From contig OX439008.1 of the NCBI GenBank assembly GCA_949316495.1, positions 41,189,822 to 41,253,821 on the forward strand: a stretch of 64,000 nt of DNA, read 5' to 3'. Below, one piece after another: positions 13,231 to 24,370 of this stretch. The first letter of the stretch is position 1. Each line of letters starts with the position of its first letter. This stretch comes from Amphiduros pacificus. Taxonomy: Eukaryota; Annelida; Polychaeta; Phyllodocida; Hesionidae. Both the position numbers and the translations under genes were made by a program. The notes below the pieces were generated by a model that was given only the letters and a program-made list of their open reading frames with translations, was not told the origin of the DNA and did not search any database.

Positions 13231-13290
13231 ATTTATATAGCGCTATCTCAGACCAGGTCTGCTCAAAGCGCTTAACCTTGGTGTTATGTA
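13231..13290 (-). mobile_element. 3' end of a SINE/LINE-type element with (TTA)n tail
   Basis: On the minus strand, AAGCGCTTTGAGCAGACC leads to AGCGCTATATAAATCG and then the TTA repeats. The arrangement GCGCT...TATATAAAT plus a TTA-rich tail is a familiar 3' end of short retroelements in marine invertebrates and fish. The 5' part was not identified. The call rests on pattern memory of this tail and not on an alignment. Confidence 0.45.
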
Positions 13291-13598
13291 AGTTTAACCT
13301 TGGCTTTAAAGTTTGTATATATATATATGCCTCCTGGTCAAACCATGCTTGGCCAAAGGGCTACAATTTTGTTATTTTGGCTTCCTTTCCAGTGCCTTTT
13401 TGCCTCTCTTTCCTCTTTACCTTTGCAAGCAAGCTACTCTTTGTCGATCTGACCTGTGTCAAGGTCAAGGTCGTCTGAAGGTCACCGTGTGACCCTTTAA
13501 GAAGGTAATTTGATATCGAAAGTGGCGATTTTTATCGAGTGATGCCTCATAGTGTCTAAATCTGGTGTTAACTCATTTTTCGAAAATCAAGTCCATTA

Positions 13599-13608
13599 TG
13601 TATATATA

Positions 13609-13689
<81 letters not shown>

Positions 13690-13717
13690 ATGTGTATATA
13701 TATATGTATGTATATAG
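13599..13717. repeat. (TA)n microsatellite, about 119 bp
   Basis: Almost pure TA repeats, with TATG/TATATG interruptions at the right-hand end. Open frames of alternating Tyr-Ile are by-products. Confidence 0.97.
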
Positions 13718-13776
13718 CGTGTCTTAATCATGCGAAAAAGTTGCAAGATAATTCAGCCAAAATAGACAATATGGCT

Positions 13777-14208
13777 CAAAATAGTGTTATCATTGTCTTA
13801 TAACACAAAATAGTGTTATCATTGTCTTATAACACAAAATAGTGTTATTATTGTCTTATAACACAAAATAGTGTTATCATTGTCTTATAACACAAAATAG
13901 TGTTATTATTGTCTTATAACACAAAATAGTGTTATCATTGTCTTATAACACAAAATAGTGTTATCATTGTCTTATAACACAAAATAGTGTTATCATTGTC
14001 TTATAACACAAAATAGTGTTATTATTGTCTTATAACACAAAATAGTGTTATTATTGTCTTATAACACAAAATAGTGTTATCATTGTCTTATAACACAAAA
14101 TAGTGTTATCATTGTCTTATAACACAAAATAGTGTTATCATTGTCTTATAACACAAAATAGTGTTATCATTGTCTTATAACACAAAATAGTGTTATCATT
14201 GTCTTATG
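13777..14208. repeat. 29-bp satellite, about 15 units, with a hairpin in each unit
   Basis: The unit is 29 bp and highly uniform. The only common change is TTATCATTG to TTATTATTG. Every unit boundary forms a perfect inverted repeat, ATAACAC-AAAATA-GTGTTAT (7-bp arms, 6-bp loop), separated by CATTGTCTT. The array follows a (TA)n tract after about 60 bp and stops abruptly at GTCTTATGCAATGG. The uniformity suggests recent expansion. Confidence 0.97.
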
Positions 14209-14377
14209 CAATGGCAATACGTCAGACCGGCTCGTCACTGAAGATTGTCAAGCAGTAAATGTTTACCAATATATTCCTACAGACATTGCCCTCTGGTAGA
14301 ATGCAATGTTACACAATGTTTGGATGTTGAGACTAAGATAGAATTAACTGTACTGCTCTTTACTTCATCTATTTATA

Positions 14378-14632
14378 CGTGAATGAGCCATTTTGAATAT
14401 TACACCCGTGACATGGCATGTCAGGCCTGTAAGAGAGTTGAGGCAATTTCCAACCAATTTCCAGCCATCTTTGTGTCAGTAGCTTGACAACACAATCATT
14501 AATGACTTCTCCCAAAATGCAATACCAATAAATGCCCTTGCGATTCAACACCATTCATTTTTCTATTCCCCCAAGCATGTTCTTTACTTTAGTATGGCAC
14601 CTCCAAAATCAGGTATGTTTTCTCAAGGGTTT
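14378..14632 (+). repeat. Dispersed repeat family A, copy 2
   Basis: Diverged relative of 9,680-9,850, in the same orientation and with the same order of shared blocks: GAGGCAATTTCCAACCA, CCAGCCATC, TATTCCCCCAAGC, then GGCACCTCCAAAATCAGG. It is longer than copy 1 by an internal block around 14,465-14,545. No coding capacity and no polymerase III boxes were recognised. Confidence 0.6.
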
Positions 14633-15544
14633 TCTCATGACTTAATCATTATGAAATATTGTGGACAATGGGTTTAAATGAACATGCGCTGTATTTAAAT
14701 GCTGGATTTGTGCACACATTCCTTAATTAGCGATCTTTGTTATGATTCATGACCAATTAAAGTGTTTGACAAATTGTTAAAGATCCTTATTAAAATAAAG
14801 GAAGACATTAAATAGGTGCATTTCTCATATAGCATCAATTTCATTTAAATTTGTTATTTAGGCAACAACAGGAGAAATTTTATTCCTAGAATGGAATAAT
14901 TTTGACAGAGAGATAAAATGGCACCATCAGCTGAAGTCCAATTATCATCGTATCAAATCACTATTATCCAAAGAGCATTTTCTTTCCAAACCTTCATAAA
15001 ATTAGAAATATACAATTTAATTCATTCTGTTTTGGCACTTCCGTGTTTTTCCCCATGCGGACCATATGCCATACAAATTGTGAGAGCAACATTGGCATTC
15101 ACTCAAAACCCAAACCAAAGTTCAAGATGTTAAACAAAACAGTTTTATGAACCATATATCTAAACGGGTTTTTGTGTTCACTTTGAGTTGTTTATAACTA
15201 AAGAGTGTTTAGAATGGTGTTCATGTAGGATAATAGTGTATATTTATGACAGCTGCTGGAAGAGCTCTCTGTGTAAAATATCCTGACCTACATGTACATA
15301 ACTTGTAAAGAGGCATAGATTCAAGGGTCAGTCTTTCACATGGAAGATCGTTCTGGCAATAAGCTGTGATTATTTGTATGGAAGTCCTCATTTAATTATT
15401 TCAAACCTTCATATATTTTGATATGATATTTACTTAATGCATTAACCTTTTGTTCCACTTTCTTTTATAGATGAAATTCATAGCATTTTATTGAAACCGT
15501 TATGAAAATAATGATAATTTAAAATAATAATAATAGACAATATA
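14633..15544. other. Non-coding AT-rich stretch
   Basis: No gene or repeat was recognised. An open frame of 71 codons at 14,918-15,133 has no recognisable domain and no clear splice context. Confidence 0.4.
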
Positions 15545-15712
15545 AAACTCATTTGAGTCCTGACCCGCATGCTGACAGCCGGGTTTTGATTTCCAAATGA
15601 TACAGATCCCCCAGCCACTCTTCTAAATGAGTAGGGCATTTAGTCCCAGTGGCAAGTTTCTATACACTATTAAGTAGCCTAACTTATGCTGAAAAGGTTG
15701 TTGAATAAATAT
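15545..15712 (-). repeat. Dispersed repeat family B, copy 1 (minus)
   Basis: Read on the minus strand, this has CCTTTTCAGCATAAGTTAGG, then GAAACTTGCCACTGGGACT, then GAGTGGCTGGGGGATC. It matches 16,050-16,190 and 21,245-21,375 on the plus strand. This is the longest copy, extending further at its 3' end to GGGTCAGGACTC. The family resembles an unnamed short interspersed element. No clear polymerase III promoter or terminal inverted repeats were seen. Confidence 0.65.
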
Positions 15713-16049
15713 ATCTTTTTTAATAATAATACATGTCAATAACTAAAATGATGGTGTCCTACAATAACCGCCTATCTGGTTTCAATAGCAATGTATATAT
15801 CAATATCTAATATCAATAGCAATGTATATAACGATGTTAATACATAGGGCATAGTCTGTGATAGACATCCATGTATCTGTTTTATCTTCATATAAACTTT
15901 ATTTTAATGAATCTTCAATAAAAAAAATTGTCGAATATTATTTGCATTTTAAGGCATCAATTATTAAGAAAAATGTTATTTTGTTAAAAACATGCTTCTT
16001 GATTTTATGAGAAGGATGAATATCCCGGTCAAATATCCTTTACTTTTTT

Positions 16050-16190
16050 TGTACCGACCTTTTCAGCATAAATTAGGCTATATCAGGACACCAAGAAAGC
16101 TGTCACCGGGACTCGAAGCATTGCTCTTTCTGAAGAATGTCTGGGTATCTTTCCTTTGCATTATCAATCAAACATGATGACATCCATATT
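16050..16190 (+). repeat. Dispersed repeat family B, copy 2 (plus)
   Basis: Shares CCTTTTCAGCATAAATTAGG, AGCTGTCACCGGGACTCG and the CTTTGCATTA...CATGAT end with the other copies. It is inverted relative to copy 1, only about 340 bp away, so the two could pair when single-stranded. A 61-codon open frame running through it (15,992-16,177) is incidental. Confidence 0.65.
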
Positions 16191-17699
16191 AATTTGTTTT
16201 GAGATTGAAAATTTGAATATGCAAACTGTAACTGCGATTTACGAGATTTCCATTGATATCTTGCCAACTTCGCGAGAGGAAATTTATGTTATGTTGATAA
16301 TGTTTGTATTGAGGAAAGCATACAAATTGAGGTGAAATGGGTCAGACTCGCCATCGCTCTGCTGCAACGCAAATTCCGTTCAAATCTCGGCAACAATGAT
16401 TCATTCTAGATGACCTTAACCATCCGACAGACATGTTGTGTACTGTAGGTCAGGTCAAGGTCATTTATATCACTGTACTCGTTCTTCTATGCATAAGTCC
16501 ACCTGTTGGCCAATATAAAAGTGTAAGCTGTCGGACAATGAAGATTAACTGTTAGATAAGTCATTTTGTAAAGGAAAATCTACTCCGGGAAAGCATGCTT
16601 ATGGGATTTGTAATGTTATATTGTGGGACTGATGCGTCTTTTCTGAGACCACAAGATACATTGTCATATGTACAAATCCCATAATAATAGAAACATTGAA
16701 GGCAATCATGTCCTGCTTTTACTCAGCAATCTATTCAAACATCTCAATTTTCCTCTGCGAAATTCTTTCTCTTGAAAAAATCATATTGGTGTGTAAGGTC
16801 AAAATGACATACAAGCAACAGCTAAGGATCTTGGTTAATCATTATATTCTAATATTAGTTTCTTTTAACAACACTTAAATGTTTTCCCCGAAGATTTTGA
16901 TTATAATCAAATGAAGCCAAATAAAATATAGTCTAACAGATTGAAGGCAAATGTGGCAAACTCACTCTCTTCCTGTGTAATTTACAAATCACACAAAACC
17001 TTTTCAGAGCTACAAGAATGATATGTTAAATATAGGCATATGTCATTTAGATAATGTCTCACAATATAAAAGAAAGAAATTATAAGCTCATCTCAAAATC
17101 TGATAATTGGACAAGCTGTTTTACGAAAAGCTATATCACAAATTAGCCAAAAAATCTTCTTTAAACTGTACGTATGTATATAAGTATGAACTTCCAGTAC
17201 GCAAAAATGTAATATACGATTACATTGAATGGAATAGTGTTCATTTTCTCATAAAAGCGATAAATTAGATTGCTTTGAGAAGGCATAATATATTATTACC
17301 AGACTCTAGAAGAATAATTAATATCTCAAATTCTGATCACGATTATTGGACACTCAGGTGATCAAAATATAATGGTAATTGTGTATTTTTTTCCTGTCCT
17401 TCCATTTTGGCACCTGAATGGTAAAGGCGATTGCCAGTAAAAGAGGATCAATGTGAAGGTGTTATTGATATCAGATTATACTCTGATGACTGTTAGCTTA
17501 GTACCTATCATCTAACAGGAACCTCTGGAGATATAATCTAAACCGCTTAGCATGACCAGATTAACCCACTAAATGGCTGACAGTGAGAGGCACTTAACCA
17601 GTTAATTGAACTGATTCAAAATGATAGGAAATGTATAATTTGTAATACATTAAATGACATGGATTACAGCATAATCGACATCAGAATCGTTCATTAATT
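16191..17699. other. Non-coding stretch
   Basis: No gene recognised. A somewhat GC-richer block at about 16,320-16,560 has no exon signature. The rest is AT-rich. Confidence 0.4.
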
Positions 17700-17745
17700 T
17701 GTCATGACAAGCCAGCAAAGCAGCACTATATCTGACAAAGTCAGC
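17700..17745 (+). mobile_element. SINE core fragment related to the 9-kb SINE
   Basis: GTCATGACAAGCCAGCAAAG followed by CAGCACTATATCTG resembles the SINE core at about 9,205-9,243, with a 15-bp exact shared stretch GCAGCACTATATCTG. Head and tail are missing, so this is a small relic. Confidence 0.4.
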
Positions 17746-20700
17746 ATAGCTTCTGCAATGAGGTGGGGGGATTTTCTGACATTCTCTCTGTCAGTCAACT
17801 TTGGTCCTCTCTATTCCTTAAAAATATATATCTTTATTAAACTAGAAATCAGTTTGTAGAAATGTATAGAATCTTTGTGCGGGTAGATGTTTGACATTGG
17901 CTTTGATTTTGATTGATAATTTGATACAATAGCTTGATAGACTATATCATTTGTATATAGGGCATGTTATGTCATGTATTATTGACAATGCTTTACACAC
18001 AACACAAGCTACAAGTGACACTACATGCACATAGAGGCGTGAATAGCTAGTGTTGAGTACAAGGAAAGGCGTGAACCATAATCACACATATATTTCACGG
18101 TACATTTGTCCTCACACCTGGCCTATCATTGCTTAGTATGGCATAGAGGCATGCATCATCAGTGAACCTCACTCTATCCCCACATGAGCATATTACAGCT
18201 AAATCGATCCACATCAGCCACATAGACATTATAGACTGTTACATGATCTGGAAAATCTATTTGGAATGGAGAGGCAGAGAGGAATCTGAGATTGTTATGT
18301 CGCCATAATTCCAGATTCCCATATGTTCCTTTAACATGATAATGTATGATACTTCATCCTGCAAAGCGAAATCCAAAACTGTCAAACTGGCTTATTGCAC
18401 TGCATTCAACATTTGTGAATGTTGTTTCTGAGGGCCTGATGCACAGGTAAGAATATCTGTATTCAGACACATTAAGAGTTTGTTCTTTGCTTTGTGCTGA
18501 CCACCGTCATTTAGTGACACGCCAGGTTATTTTGCAGACAAACGTATGCCTTTTATTCATGATAATTCCCAAATTCTATCTTCAATCCTGCTTTACCAAC
18601 CTGAACATGGTATTGTTACGTATGCAGGAAACAGATGGTACTCAGGTTCGTCTATACCTCATTCATATTCAACTTTTCATATCATATTTATTATGAATAT
18701 GTTTATGATTAGCAAAATTCCCAGAATTAAAAGCACCAAGACCTCAGGCAGGAATGTTTTAATAATAATGCCATATAAAATAAAACTATATAAGATAACA
18801 AGATAACTTAGAGTCAGTGCTTATTGAAAATAGATATATTGACGGTGAAAATACCAAACGAATTAGCGTGTGATATATTAGAATTTGAGACTGGATACCA
18901 GAGAACTGATTTTTTGTACCAATATATTAAGTTTATATTCTATCCAAATAGTTAATTACATTGTCAGCTATAAATCAATGGCATATAACCAAAGGACAAC
19001 TGGTTATCTAGTAATCTTGATATACATTATTGTAGGGGCAGGATAACAGATTCACGTCTGTCTTGATTTTATATCATTCACAGAATGCATTTGAAACTAA
19101 ACTCATCAAAGAAAGGAGGCATATGATGCATGATAGGGAACCCGCCTGTCACATTTAACACCTACGATAGGGGACCCGCCTGACACAAAATACATTTACA
19201 TATACGTGCAGCAAGATGCGCCGAAGTTGGGCGGATCCAGGGCTCCTTTGTGAGTGTTTTTATTCCCCGTGTGTTACTTTGATGATAACATGGTCTATGT
19301 GGCATGTAGCAAATCAAATCTACGTAATATAAGTCTCATTTGACAACGGCGACAAGATAACAAGAAAAGTGCTTTGTATTTTCAGAAGGCTAACACATAT
19401 TCTTTGCTGTTCAAACATTCATTTTGGTGTAACTATAGCCCTATGTATCTATAACTATGCATTTCACGTGATGTTGGTAATATATTAATGCAAACAAAGT
19501 TGTCAGGCACTATAAACCCTAATGCCAATCCGACACTTGCCTATTAAATGTGCATTCCTAATTGATTTAACCCTCAAAATAATTCAAAGGAAATCTACAT
19601 GAACTAGTATTGGTTGGTCTAAATCTAATCATGAGATTATTTCTTTATCATAACATTTGGAATTGTTATGAACTGGACTCTCGTGATGTGTTAATGTAGA
19701 TCTTGTAGAAGATTGAAAAGACTCTGGTTACATATTGTACAAAGTTATACTTTTAGGAATGGATCTGCAAGTTAAACAATAACTTAACTGCAATTGAAAC
19801 TGTCCAAATATTTCCTTCCATAAATATGTACATGTACTATTTGCCTATATGGTAAAGATCTCTACATTTTTCTGGGATCGAAATCTGTGGAGTTGTGGTG
19901 TTTTCCATGGCAGACGATGACTTTTGTTGCTTTATCTCAGGGGACACCTCACATATTGTGTTGTCTGCCTTCCAAATACGGTTATGAGACATGTGTGCAA
20001 ATAAAATAAAATTGTTATTTCGCCATGTTAGCAAAGTGCATACTCTGGCCATTCACAGTATGTAGGAGGTCTAATATAAACCCTATGAACTAAATCAACC
20101 TTAATCCAAGCGGTAGCTCTATATACACGTAGCATGACTCTTATACAAGACCATCTCCATATCAAGATGGCTCAAATTGACCCTCCCAAATCTTATAACC
20201 TTAATATCCATGGAATCTAAACAGAAAACACTCCCACGTAGAGGCACCTAAGGACTATAGGTGGGTGCAAGGGATAATTATACACAGAATAAAATCGCCT
20301 ACTAGGCATAGGTACGATGGAATTCCTTAGTATCTGGTGCCAATGGCGACGGCACTTGACTATTGGAGATGGGGGTACTGATTACTATTAGCCTTGATGG
20401 GAGAGGACACATTATCTCCACAGGTTCTGACTTTCAGTGGCATGGTTCGCATTATCTTGCTTTGAACCTGACACACCTAGTGTTTATGGCACGCAAAAAC
20501 CTGACCCCGAATTTGGAGAGAAGCATAAAGTTTTTTTGTGGGTGGTTGTTATGATCCTCTCTGTGGCTTACATCGCCTTTTTTCTCAGCTTTATTACACT
20601 TTCACATCCTGGCTGTATATGCAGTTTGCATAGTCAATGAAATGAGACAGTTGTTATGGCATGGGGCTTTATACAGTATAGGCTATCGGGATGAGACAAC

Positions 20701-21244
20701 AAATCTCACTGACATGATGTACCCTCAGAGTTTGTGCCACACGACCTGTACCACTGCAATCTACCTCACAAGGATTACCCCTGCATTAAAACCAGGGATA
20801 AGCCACCAAACAATTCTCCAGGTTTATATAGCAAAGCATTAATCCTGTGATTATATAGATGTCTCCTACTTCAGACAAATCATCATCTTTTACTCAGTAT
20901 GTCTCATGTGTTGAAAGAAGTATTAAATCTTAATTTAAAGAATTTGGTGCATTTAGTGACCTTTCCAATCAATACAAATACAGATATTTCCAAATGTAGA
21001 ATGCGATAAAAAATAGGACAACACAATGAAATAAGTCTGAAGTATCTTTATTTTATATTCCAGAGGACTTTTTCACTCTCACTATTGCTTTTATGAGTCC
21101 AGGTTGGCGATGGTCCACAGGACGTGTCCACAGGCTCTGCTCAATAGAACAGCCATGGCTTCCTGCCGACGCAAATCAGGGTATGGAAGGAGGGCGGGGC
21201 TGCCTCCTCCACTTCTAATATATTTGTGTACATATGTACAGGAA
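17746..21244. other. Non-coding stretch, one weak open frame of note
   Basis: At 19,132-19,185 a short direct duplication occurs: GATAGGGAACCCGCCTG, then about 34 bp later GATAGGGGACCCGCCTG. An open frame at 20,437-20,640 (67 codons, plus) contains one hydrophobic stretch (FLWVVVMILSVAYIAFFLSF) that would be a membrane helix if translated. It has no homology I recognise and no supporting splice sites, so it is not called as a gene. The rest is AT-rich. Confidence 0.4.
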
Positions 21245-21375
21245 CGGCCGTAGTTTCAGCGGCGCTATTTACGCTATATCAGGTCAGGTAGAAACCTGTC
21301 ACCGGGACTCAATGCAATACTCTTTTCAAAGAGTGATGGAGGTTGTTCTTTTGCATTAACAAATAGGCATGATTA
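21245..21375 (+). repeat. Dispersed repeat family B, copy 3 (plus)
   Basis: Contains TTTCAGCGGCGC, GCTATATCAGG, AACCTGTCACCGGGACTC, AGAGTGATGGAGG and CTTTTGCATTAACAAATAGG in the family B order. It is the shortest match at its 5' end. Confidence 0.6.
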
Positions 21376-24370
21376 TAATTATATTAACAAAGTACTTTGA
21401 TAACCGGAAATGGAGCACTTGGTTGAGTAAACGACTCAAGAGCGGATATTCATATCTTTCTCTGCCATATAGCATGACCCCAATCTAACACAATGAATCT
21501 TCGGCGTAGAATGCACTGGCAGGGTTTGTATTGGACCACCACAGTCCTACTTTACCGGGTACAAAGCAATAGACACTAGTGATTCCACATTTTGATCAAA
21601 AGTATCCAAGATTTCAAAAGCTGAATAGATAAGAACACAGAATAAATATGGAATGATTGCATTAACCATAAATCAGTTTAAATAAAGAACATGATGATTA
21701 TAACCATATTCTAATTATAATCATCTTCTTCTCGTCCTCCTTCTGTCCCTCTTTCTCCCCCTTTCGTCCCAGCGCCTTCCTTTCAGACTCTAGGATCAGG
21801 TGTAGGCTATTGTGCGCTCACAAGGATATGGCTACAAGATCTTTTCATGGGGACAGTTATTTTTTTGTCCGAGGCGATTGGTAAAACATTGAATGTTATC
21901 AGAATATTATGTGTCAACAGACGGCCAGGAACCTTCCCACTTCAGACGACATAGACGCCTTTTGCACTCAACCTGAATATCTAGTGTGAAAATAGAGAAC
22001 ATTTTTCAGCGTCAGGTTCTTTCTTGTCTTGATGGAACATTTGGCTCATTTTCAGTTCAAAACCGCACGAGAAGAAAATTACTTTTGTGAGGGTAGAATG
22101 ATTTACATCAGTGATAAAAAAAATATTATTTTTTTCCATTTTCATATGTTCAAGATATTCATATTGCTTATGTAAAAAAGCTAAGTAAATGATGGGTGGA
22201 AGAACAAACAGAAATGCTCACTTTAAGCGAGGAAGTTGTCTTTACAAGATGATGATTAAATCTTCTCAATGGATCACACCATATCAGTAGGCAGAAATCG
22301 TTTCCCTGTAAATCACAGCAAGATTTGACTTAACCATGGCAGGAAAAGGGAAGTTCTCAGATCTCCTGCTTCAGGATGTACATTTACATTATATCGATGC
22401 TTAAATTAGTTTCGGAAAAGGACTTTTCCCTGACACATGCCCTCAGATGTCCCCAGGGGGGCGCTCACACCGATGTGATTTTCTGAGTCAATCTATTAAG
22501 TGCCCTATTTCGCAACAGTATGCGAATATTGATTGGCCCCAGTGATTGTTAATCATGTTAAATGCAAGTCTTGGGGCTTAGCCGGAGACCATGGTGCTTC
22601 ATTTTCGGCATTTGTCACCCAAGTGCATCACGATTGAGTCCATATTGTAATTGCTTTGACAAAGGCTGCCTAAGGTGTATACAAACATATTTAGGATTAT
22701 TCAAATATGTAATATACTTGACTTCTTATGTTGTTAGTGTATGACCACTCGATTCTGTCTAGGTTTCTACAAGTTTCTATTCCCCCACTGGCACAGCTCA
22801 AGAAACAGAAATGAGGCTAAATACGATATATATATAGATATAGAATAATTATTCCTCTCATAAAAAGTAATTTTGGAATCGTTTAAAGTTGTTACAAGGG
22901 GATGCGCTATTTTTTGGACGCAGGGTTCTGGATGTATAATTCACTTCAAAATATGGTATGTGCACTACCTTCTGTTGAATTATCCATAGTAAAATGTTGG
23001 CTGCCAGCTGGTCAATATATATCAACAAGTGACCACCTGCTCTCATCGATTTCTATGCTGATGAATGTCAACCAGCTGCCATCTGCCAGCTGTCTGAATC
23101 GTTAAAACATAGATAATGCACAAACATCAAATATTTCATTTAACTTTGTCAGTTGAAAAAAATATCTCGCATGTTTGTTCATAGGCGTGGGCAAGTTCTA
23201 ACATTAAAAACAAAGTAATGCAGTCTGAAAGAATGAATGGGTTATTATGGTAGTAACTCGAGGGATCTTATTACAGCATTAACTTCATTAAAGAACTAAT
23301 TATCCATCATAGATTGCAACAAAATCTGTCAACGCTTTTAATTATTTTGTTCACAATTTACAAAATATCCAGCGATTAAAATATTGCGAGATGACTTGTG
23401 TTGTTTTTTTTTCAAGATTGCAAGATGCTACTTAATGTACCTTCTTTTTAGAAGCATAATCAGGTATGTTTTCTTGCAATATGATAACATCGACTTTGAT
23501 GGCTCGCTTTGCATTAGCTTAACATCTCTAGGGTGTGTGTTGTGAGATATGTGTTCAGGATGACACACGGTAAGGAGCTAAGTGATTACAATATGTAGAT
23601 GCTAGGCCCCCTGGCGGAGCGTTATCAAACCAGAGGGAGCTGGGATGGGACATGACAACCGTCCAAGGAATTGCCCTCCATCAGTTGCAGTCTGACCAGG
23701 GACTCGATGTCTTTCAATAATAGGCATGAGTTGGCGAGATGACACGAAGCGCTAAACCTCATTTGCATCGTCACAACCTTGTAAAAATAGTGACATAAAA
23801 GGTCCATGTGGTTTTGTAACGCACGCATTGTTGTTAATTGAAAAAAATGGCGTAAAATGGACATGACAAGATGTCATGCTGGAAATAGCTTATATAGGAG
23901 TTCAGGATGGACAGTTGGACCTCTTTCCCATCAGAAACATGAACCACGGTTGTCCTGGCGGGAGCAGGCGCTGTCTGCATATCTGGGTGACATATCTCTG
24001 ATGAGTTCTTCTGTATCTTTGACCATTGGGACCGACATTTCCCATCTGTCAGCGTTGAAAGTGAGAAACTTCTAACCATTGACGGGCCTTCTACACATAA
24101 TGCAATAGCCGCTTAGTATTTTAAAAACACAATATATTCAGTTCACAAGTATATTGAATGAAAACATCATATTATATGGAGGACAACTATAATTCTTACA
24201 AAGTCTATCTATTATTTGCTACCAAATGTAATACACAAATGTAGAGAAACATTAATTTTATAGCACAATATATATTATGGATAAAGTGACATTTCGTACT
24301 ATTTATAGAGTCATATTTAAGAGTAATGAGTCCACCTGGCAATTGAATGACAATTGATGCAAATAAGCAC
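21376..24370. other. Non-coding stretch left of the giant array
   Basis: No supported gene. A GC-richer region at 23,590-24,080 holds overlapping open frames of 72-81 codons on both strands without recognisable domains, which argues against coding. It could be regulatory, but I see no specific signal. Confidence 0.4.

Noticed and set aside
13777-14208. CRISPR-like array of hairpin repeats
   Set aside because: The 29-bp units are uniform throughout, with no variable spacer. This is a satellite.
23625-24079. Overlapping 72-81-codon frames on both strands
   Set aside because: Both strands are open over the same GC-richer DNA, with no homology recognised. This is better explained by base composition.
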